Source: Fibrella rubiginis
GTDB taxonomy: Bacteria > Bacteroidota > Bacteroidia > Cytophagales > Spirosomataceae
Direction: 5' to 3'
Length of the DNA: 64,000 nucleotides
NCBI RefSeq assembly: GCF_017353185.1
Contig: NZ_JAFMYV010000007.1
Span: 186,001-250,000, forward strand
Shown piece after piece: positions 59,949 through 64,000 of the stretch; positions within the stretch are counted from its first letter, which is position 1; each line of letters begins with the position of its first letter. The notes beneath the pieces are model-generated. The model worked only from the letters and a program-made list of their open reading frames with translations, was not told the DNA's origin and made no database searches. Position numbers and translations under genes: made by a program.

Positions 59949-60091
59949 GCTACTGGTAACTGAAAGATACGCCCTTCCGATAACATAAAGTCAACAGTTT
60001 AGGCAACGGAAAACGATGCGATCAGCACAAAGGTAGTAGCAAGCTAATGAAAATAAGGCAAGGATTTGAGTAGTCGGTTTTTAAGTAGACG

Positions 60092-61627
60092 CTACTTAGC
60101 CCATTGCCGACGAAGCCCTATGTATAAGCCAAACGAATCTGAATATAGTCCACCGCTATCATAGGCAACCCGTCCGATAATTTCAGTACCATCAAAAAAT
60201 TGGCCAAAGCCACCTTCGGCATGAATAGTCGTAGAAAGTTGCCCGAATAACGACACCTGCGAAACCGGGGTCCGGTAGGGGGTATCGTAGGTGCCCAGGT
60301 TACGGCTTACAGATAACTTTGTTTGATAAGACAACCCTTTTGGCAGTAGGTTTCCACGCCAGGGCAATGTACCTGCCGCGGCCAGATGCCAGGCATACAC
60401 CCGGTTGTTGTTGGTAAAGCCGCCAAACGAGGTATTGCCCAAGCGGTCGTAATAGGGGTTGATAAAGGGGGTGCCAACAGTGAGGCGCTGGTAAGCCCAC
60501 CCGTCCCGAAACTGGGCGTTGTTGAAATAATTGACCCGCCCACGCCGTTGCGGATCGTCGATCACGAATTCTGATCCACCCTGATTGGCTGTGTTCAGAA
60601 ATTCAATTAATACTGTTCGCACCAGGGCATCTGGATTATTGCTGCGCAACCGAATACCGTTCAATCCATCGGCAATGCTGGTGAGGTAGAAGAGCGCCCC
60701 TGAATCATAGGGGTTCTGCCGGTAAATGAACAGCGAATGTCGCCGCAGGTCAATTTCCAGCGCCAGGTCAACTGAGCCTAAATGGTTTCCGATTCGATTG
60801 GTCAGGTCAAAGTCAGTGATGCCCGGCGAAGGAGTAAAAATAGATTGGCTACCCGTGCGTAGCCCCGAAACGACCAGCAGGTAATCCTGAAAACTGGATG
60901 GCAGTTGTTCAGATTTAATAACCCCCAGGTTGGCCAGTTCCGGACTCTTACCCCCCCAGACTACGTCGTGGTTAATACCGCCGTAGGCCCGAAAGGTGCT
61001 CTGTTCCTTACCAAGCCTGAAAAAAAGTGATTTCTGGTGCAGAAATGCATGACGAACGTAGGTGCCGCTGCCCAGCCAGCCATGAGCAAACGTACCCATA
61101 ACCGACAACCAGCCTTTGGTGAACTTAATCGGCGTGAATCGGGGAATACTGATCTGTATCTTGGGAACAGGCAGAGCATTGCCCGACCAGGTGTAGGAAC
61201 CTGATGTCAGCAAGGTATCAACCAGCCCGAAAATTTCCCGGCGACGACCAACGTAAGCTTCAAAAATGCCCAACCTTGCCTTGACGTAAGCCTGCTGCAA
61301 AATCACCGGCGACGATGGCGGCAGGTAGCCGTTGTAGTTGGCACCATTGGCAATTACATCAAGCCCGTAGCCTACGTCAAATCTCTGCCGGGTGGTGTCG
61401 TACTCGCTGGACAGACCCACACGGAGTGTAGCAGAAGGTGTATAATAAGGAACCGACCCGTACTGATTGGCACGCAACCAGAAAGGTGTTTGCCCCGATG
61501 TAGAAAAATAGGTGCCTGCCTCGACCTGATACTGATTCGGTGACCGAATCACCGACGACTGAGCGCACAGTTGAATGGAACCTAGGCAAAAACTACTGAC
61601 TGTGAAGAGGTTGAGCCAACTACGCAT
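60092..61627 (-). CDS. Capsule assembly Wzi-family outer-membrane protein
   Basis: The 511-aa protein has a signal peptide (LFTVSSFCLGSIQLCAQ) and a long series of amphipathic beta strands. Typical segments are FWLRANQYGSVP, KARLGIFEAYVGRRREIFG and SFQDYLLVVSGLR. The end, YIGLRRQWAK, is a barrel-closing strand. Wzi binds and organises capsular polysaccharide at the surface. Here it sits upstream of an initiating sugar transferase on the same strand, supporting a capsule or exopolysaccharide role. Confidence 0.9.
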   Translation of the reverse strand: MRSWLNLFTVSSFCLGSIQLCAQSSVIRSPNQYQVEAGTYFSTSGQTPFWLRANQYGSVPYYTPSATLRVGLSSEYDTTRQRFDVGYGLDVIANGANYNGYLPPSSPVILQQAYVKARLGIFEAYVGRRREIFGLVDTLLTSGSYTWSGNALPVPKIQISIPRFTPIKFTKGWLSVMGTFAHGWLGSGTYVRHAFLHQKSLFFRLGKEQSTFRAYGGINHDVVWGGKSPELANLGVIKSEQLPSSFQDYLLVVSGLRTGSQSIFTPSPGITDFDLTNRIGNHLGSVDLALEIDLRRHSLFIYRQNPYDSGALFYLTSIADGLNGIRLRSNNPDALVRTVLIEFLNTANQGGSEFVIDDPQRRGRVNYFNNAQFRDGWAYQRLTVGTPFINPYYDRLGNTSFGGFTNNNRVYAWHLAAAGTLPWRGNLLPKGLSYQTKLSVSRNLGTYDTPYRTPVSQVSLFGQLSTTIHAEGGFGQFFDGTEIIGRVAYDSGGLYSDSFGLYIGLRRQWAK

Positions 61628-61675
61628 CGTAACCGGTTTGCGGTAAATAAGTGGAATATACCTTAACTATGCCGC

Positions 61676-61683
61676 CAAAGATA
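61676..61683 (-). promoter_or_regulatory. Candidate -7 box TATCTTTG for the Wzi gene
   Basis: Minus-strand TATCTTTG fits TAnnTTTG and lies 48 nt before the Wzi start at 61627, just after the terminator of the upstream gene. No clear -33 box. Confidence 0.4.
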
Positions 61684-61690
61684 GCCGCAA

Positions 61691-61730
61691 AAAGGCCGAA
61701 GCCACCCCGTTGGAGGTGGCTTCGGCCTTT
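61691..61730 (-). terminator. Strong intrinsic terminator after the repeat-rich adhesin-like gene
   Basis: AAAGGCCGAAGCCACC (61691-61706) and GGTGGCTTCGGCCTTT (61715-61730) are a 16-bp perfect stem with an 8-nt loop. On the minus strand T residues follow, so it ends the gene at 61765-63663. Confidence 0.88.
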
Positions 61731-61764
61731 TAACGACGTAATGGACGTTTTTCGTCCCTACTAT

Positions 61765-63663
61765 TTATTTACGGGTGCCTGCAGCGGCTCCCCGACGAAT
61801 TTGTTGCTTGATGCGCTTATTCTCAAGACGCAACGCCTGCGTTTCTTTCTTCAGTTCGATCATGTAGAGAGTCAACTCCTCAATTTTTTCCAGCAGTTTA
61901 GCGTCCATCTTACCCACATCGACACCATCACGTACCACTTCTTCGGCAGAAGGCACGCCTGGCAGGTGACCATGCGCATTGATGTGTTGCTCTACCTGCG
62001 CCAGCGAACGGAGATTGTAGGTTTTGTCAAACACCTTATCACTCCAGTCGGCGGTGTTGGCTACGGCTACTTTCACTTTTTCGGTCAGGATCCCTTCGCT
62101 CACATACAGGCGGTAGCCCGCCGGCGTCTTGCTCACCCCAGGACCGATCACCACCCCACCGGCGTTATTGTTGGTCAGGTTATCGCCACTTACCGACCAG
62201 TTGGCATCGGCCCCCTCTGCCCCCAGCCGCGCACCAGTGGTGCTACCCAGTACTACATCCCCTTGGGCATTCACCGTCAGAAAACGGGTGGCCGTGGCAA
62301 TGGTGCCAGGGCTGGCCGTAGTCAAGTTTTTCAACCGCAGACCGCTGGTGCCCGCCGCGGCGCTAACAATTTCAAGTTTGTTGCCGGGAGCCGTCGTGCC
62401 AATGCCCACGTTGGCGTTGTTGCCTAAAATTACTGAGTTGGCTTGGGTCACTTTTGCGCCAACACCTATCGTCACTACATTGTCTAACTGTACGGTGCTG
62501 AAGGATTGAGGCACCCCCGAGTCTTTACCCAAAAAGACACTGTTGGAGGTATTGGTAGCAAAAGATCCCGCTACTTGTCCTATAGCTACGTTATTAGTGG
62601 AAGCTCCTTGGAAATTAAGGCCTGCATACTGGCCAATGGCGACATTGTTAGACGTGTTGCCATATAGGCCTGCTCCATCGCCTATAAAGATGTTGCCGCT
62701 ACCAGTGGTGTTAGAATTACCCGCGGCGTTGCCCATCATGAAGTTGCCACTGCCAGTAGAATTATTAGAACCGGCTGTGGCGCCAAGAAATAGGTTATTG
62801 ATCCCTGTTGTGTTACTGGATCCTGCCCGTTGTCCAATGAACGTATTGTTAGTGCCAGTGTTAATTAAACCTGCATTGTAGCCAATTAACGTATTAGCAC
62901 TACCGCCTACGTTAGCATAACCAGCCCGATAACCTATAAATACGTTCTCTAACCCGTTTTGGTTGACCCAGCCTGACTTAGACCCAATAAACGTGTTGCC
63001 ATCAACGGTGTTGCTCATACCAGCTGAATCACCCATCATGACATTGTACTTGCCAGTCTGATTGTTCATACCAGCCCGTGTCCCGATGACCGTATTTGCC
63101 AGACCGCTCGTGTTACCAGAACCAGCTAGCGAACCGATGGCTACGTTACTTACACCATTTGTGTTTGCGGCTCCCGCATCAGCTCCCACAAAGGCGTTAT
63201 CAGAACCGTTTATGTTAGCATAGCCCGACCCGGAGCCCAAGAAGGTGTTGTTTTTGCCTGTAGTGTTAGCGAAGCCAGCGCGGTATCCTAGGATGGAATT
63301 ATTAAAACCATTACCATTGGCTGTGCCAGCTCCTGACCCAACAAAAGTGTTGTTATTGCCGTCAACGTTGCTTGAGCCAGCCGAATAACCAATAAATGAA
63401 TTACCCTGGCCGGAGGTGTTAACCGTACCAGCACTGGCCCCAACAAATACGTTTTGCGTACCGGCCATATTCTGGGCTCCGGTGCCGCGGCCAATAAATA
63501 AGTTGCTGGCACCGCTCATGTTCAGGTTGCCAGCGCCAACACCCACCAGGGTATTATCAGCGCCTGGCGTAGCCGACGAGGGTGCGGTAGATACGTAATT
63601 GGTCTGTGCCCAGCCAGAAGCGGCTATTAAACAGCTTAGTGTAGTGTAGAGTATACGTTGCAT
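61765..63663 (-). CDS. YadA-head-like repeat protein with C-terminal coiled coil
   Basis: From ATG 63663 it is 632 aa with a signal peptide (MQRILYTTLSCLIAASGWAQ). Residues about 38-385 are some twenty near-exact 17-residue repeats of the pattern GxxNxFIGxxAGxxNTT, as in the left-handed roll of trimeric autotransporter heads. A mid-region follows (KLEIVSAAAGTSGLRLKNL). The C-terminal conserved segment has DWSDKVFDKTYNLRSLAQVE and HGHLPGVPSAEEVV, ending in a coiled coil (LLEKIEELTLYMIELKKE). There is no YadA anchor barrel. A trimeric surface fibre is likely; function unknown. Start at 63720 is rejected. Confidence 0.85.
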   Translation of the reverse strand: MQRILYTTLSCLIAASGWAQTNYVSTAPSSATPGADNTLVGVGAGNLNMSGASNLFIGRGTGAQNMAGTQNVFVGASAGTVNTSGQGNSFIGYSAGSSNVDGNNNTFVGSGAGTANGNGFNNSILGYRAGFANTTGKNNTFLGSGSGYANINGSDNAFVGADAGAANTNGVSNVAIGSLAGSGNTSGLANTVIGTRAGMNNQTGKYNVMMGDSAGMSNTVDGNTFIGSKSGWVNQNGLENVFIGYRAGYANVGGSANTLIGYNAGLINTGTNNTFIGQRAGSSNTTGINNLFLGATAGSNNSTGSGNFMMGNAAGNSNTTGSGNIFIGDGAGLYGNTSNNVAIGQYAGLNFQGASTNNVAIGQVAGSFATNTSNSVFLGKDSGVPQSFSTVQLDNVVTIGVGAKVTQANSVILGNNANVGIGTTAPGNKLEIVSAAAGTSGLRLKNLTTASPGTIATATRFLTVNAQGDVVLGSTTGARLGAEGADANWSVSGDNLTNNNAGGVVIGPGVSKTPAGYRLYVSEGILTEKVKVAVANTADWSDKVFDKTYNLRSLAQVEQHINAHGHLPGVPSAEEVVRDGVDVGKMDAKLLEKIEELTLYMIELKKETQALRLENKRIKQQIRRGAAAGTRK

Positions 63664-63930
63664 AGAGTTTGATGTACAGGTCAAAGCCAAATGTAGTGTA
63701 AGGTTTAGATGTATAACCATAAAAGTACTTTTTTATCTAATTGCTTGATTAAAAGGGGTGTTGTTTTTGAAAAATCTAAAGTACAGATTAATAAAAAACT
63801 CCAACCAGATACCACAGCACATTGATTGTCAATTACTTGGCTATCCGGAAGAGTTAGATATATTGCCAATAGAAGGGCTCAACTTGAATTAACGCTTAAT
63901 TTTGAGCGCTCAACCCGTTCATGGCATCGT

Positions 63931-64000
63931 TTGAAACCTGTTGTCTCCATTATCATGCCTGCTTACAACGCGGCCACCACTTTGTCGGCCGCGATTGATT
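63931..64000 (+). CDS. Glycosyltransferase family 2, N-terminal start (3' truncated by window)
   Basis: The last 70 bases encode KPVVSIIMPAYNAATTLSAA, the first strand and loop of a GT2 domain. The likely start is TTG 63931; the frame is open further upstream to about 63825, without an ATG. It belongs with the Wzi and sugar-transferase genes functionally but is on the opposite strand. Confidence 0.75.
   Translation, partial: MKPVVSIIMPAYNAATTLSAAID

Noticed and set aside
62540..63540. Regular 51-bp periodicity resembling a CRISPR array
   Set aside because: The period is coding: it is the 17-residue repeat of a single open frame, with no conserved repeat/variable spacer pattern and no cas genes.

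Overview
The window looks like a chromosome segment of a Cytophagales bacterium close to Spirosoma and its relatives. The evidence is: a type IX secretion plug (DUF5103) protein, a Wzi-family capsule protein, DUF2490 and DUF2304 proteins, promoter boxes of the Bacteroidetes form TAnnTTTG, few Shine-Dalgarno sites, moderately high GC, and gene content typical of that family. Species cannot be fixed from the sequence alone.

Layout. 1-3.9 kb: the 3' end of a regulator, rimO, a YhcG-type nuclease and a lipoprotein. 4-17 kb: a mostly minus-strand polysaccharide region. It holds a DPM-like glycosyltransferase, DUF2304, GT2 and flippase operon, a large membrane protein, GT4 and GT2 enzymes, and a nucleotide-sugar block. 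That block (rfbF, rfbG, 3,5-epimerase, C-methyltransferase, SDR, CmcI-like methyltransferase) reads as a route to a CDP-linked, C-methyl-branched 6-deoxyhexose. 17.4-24.7 kb: gcvP, two small genes, trehalase and a divergent MFS transporter.

25.0-39.8 kb: a 14,685-bp integrated element in the 3' half of tRNA-Thr(CGT). It is bounded by 91-bp direct repeats with 3 mismatches and has shared GCATTGCACA motifs near both ends. Its left half is an integrase, RteC-like protein, excisionase-like HTH, RecA-type ATPase and VirE/BT4734-type primase, with an iteron-like array between the last two. Its right half carries cargo: a DUF433/PIN toxin-antitoxin pair, an EVE-domain nuclease, a type IIG restriction-modification enzyme, and a 52-aa ORF paired with a GNAT protein. 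No transfer or virion genes are visible, so it resembles an integrative mobilizable element or a phage satellite.

39.8-58.4 kb: ABC-F protein, T9SS plug protein, Hsp70-like protein, purQ, a GT14 enzyme, a two-gene 5'-nucleotidase, a divergent response regulator and histidine kinase, small exported proteins, rhodanese plus DUF2490, a GH3/serine-hydrolase fusion, an esterase and a serine hydrolase. 58.5-64 kb: the start of another surface-polysaccharide locus (initiating sugar transferase, Wzi, and at the window end a GT2), plus a YadA-head-like 17-residue-repeat protein.

The most unusual structure is a family of long intergenic palindromes at about eleven sites outside the integrated element. 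Arms reach 73, 77 and 85 bp with no mismatch. They share modules and loops, contain variable heptamer tracts, and often supply the stop codon, or in one case the signal-peptide region, of the neighbouring gene.
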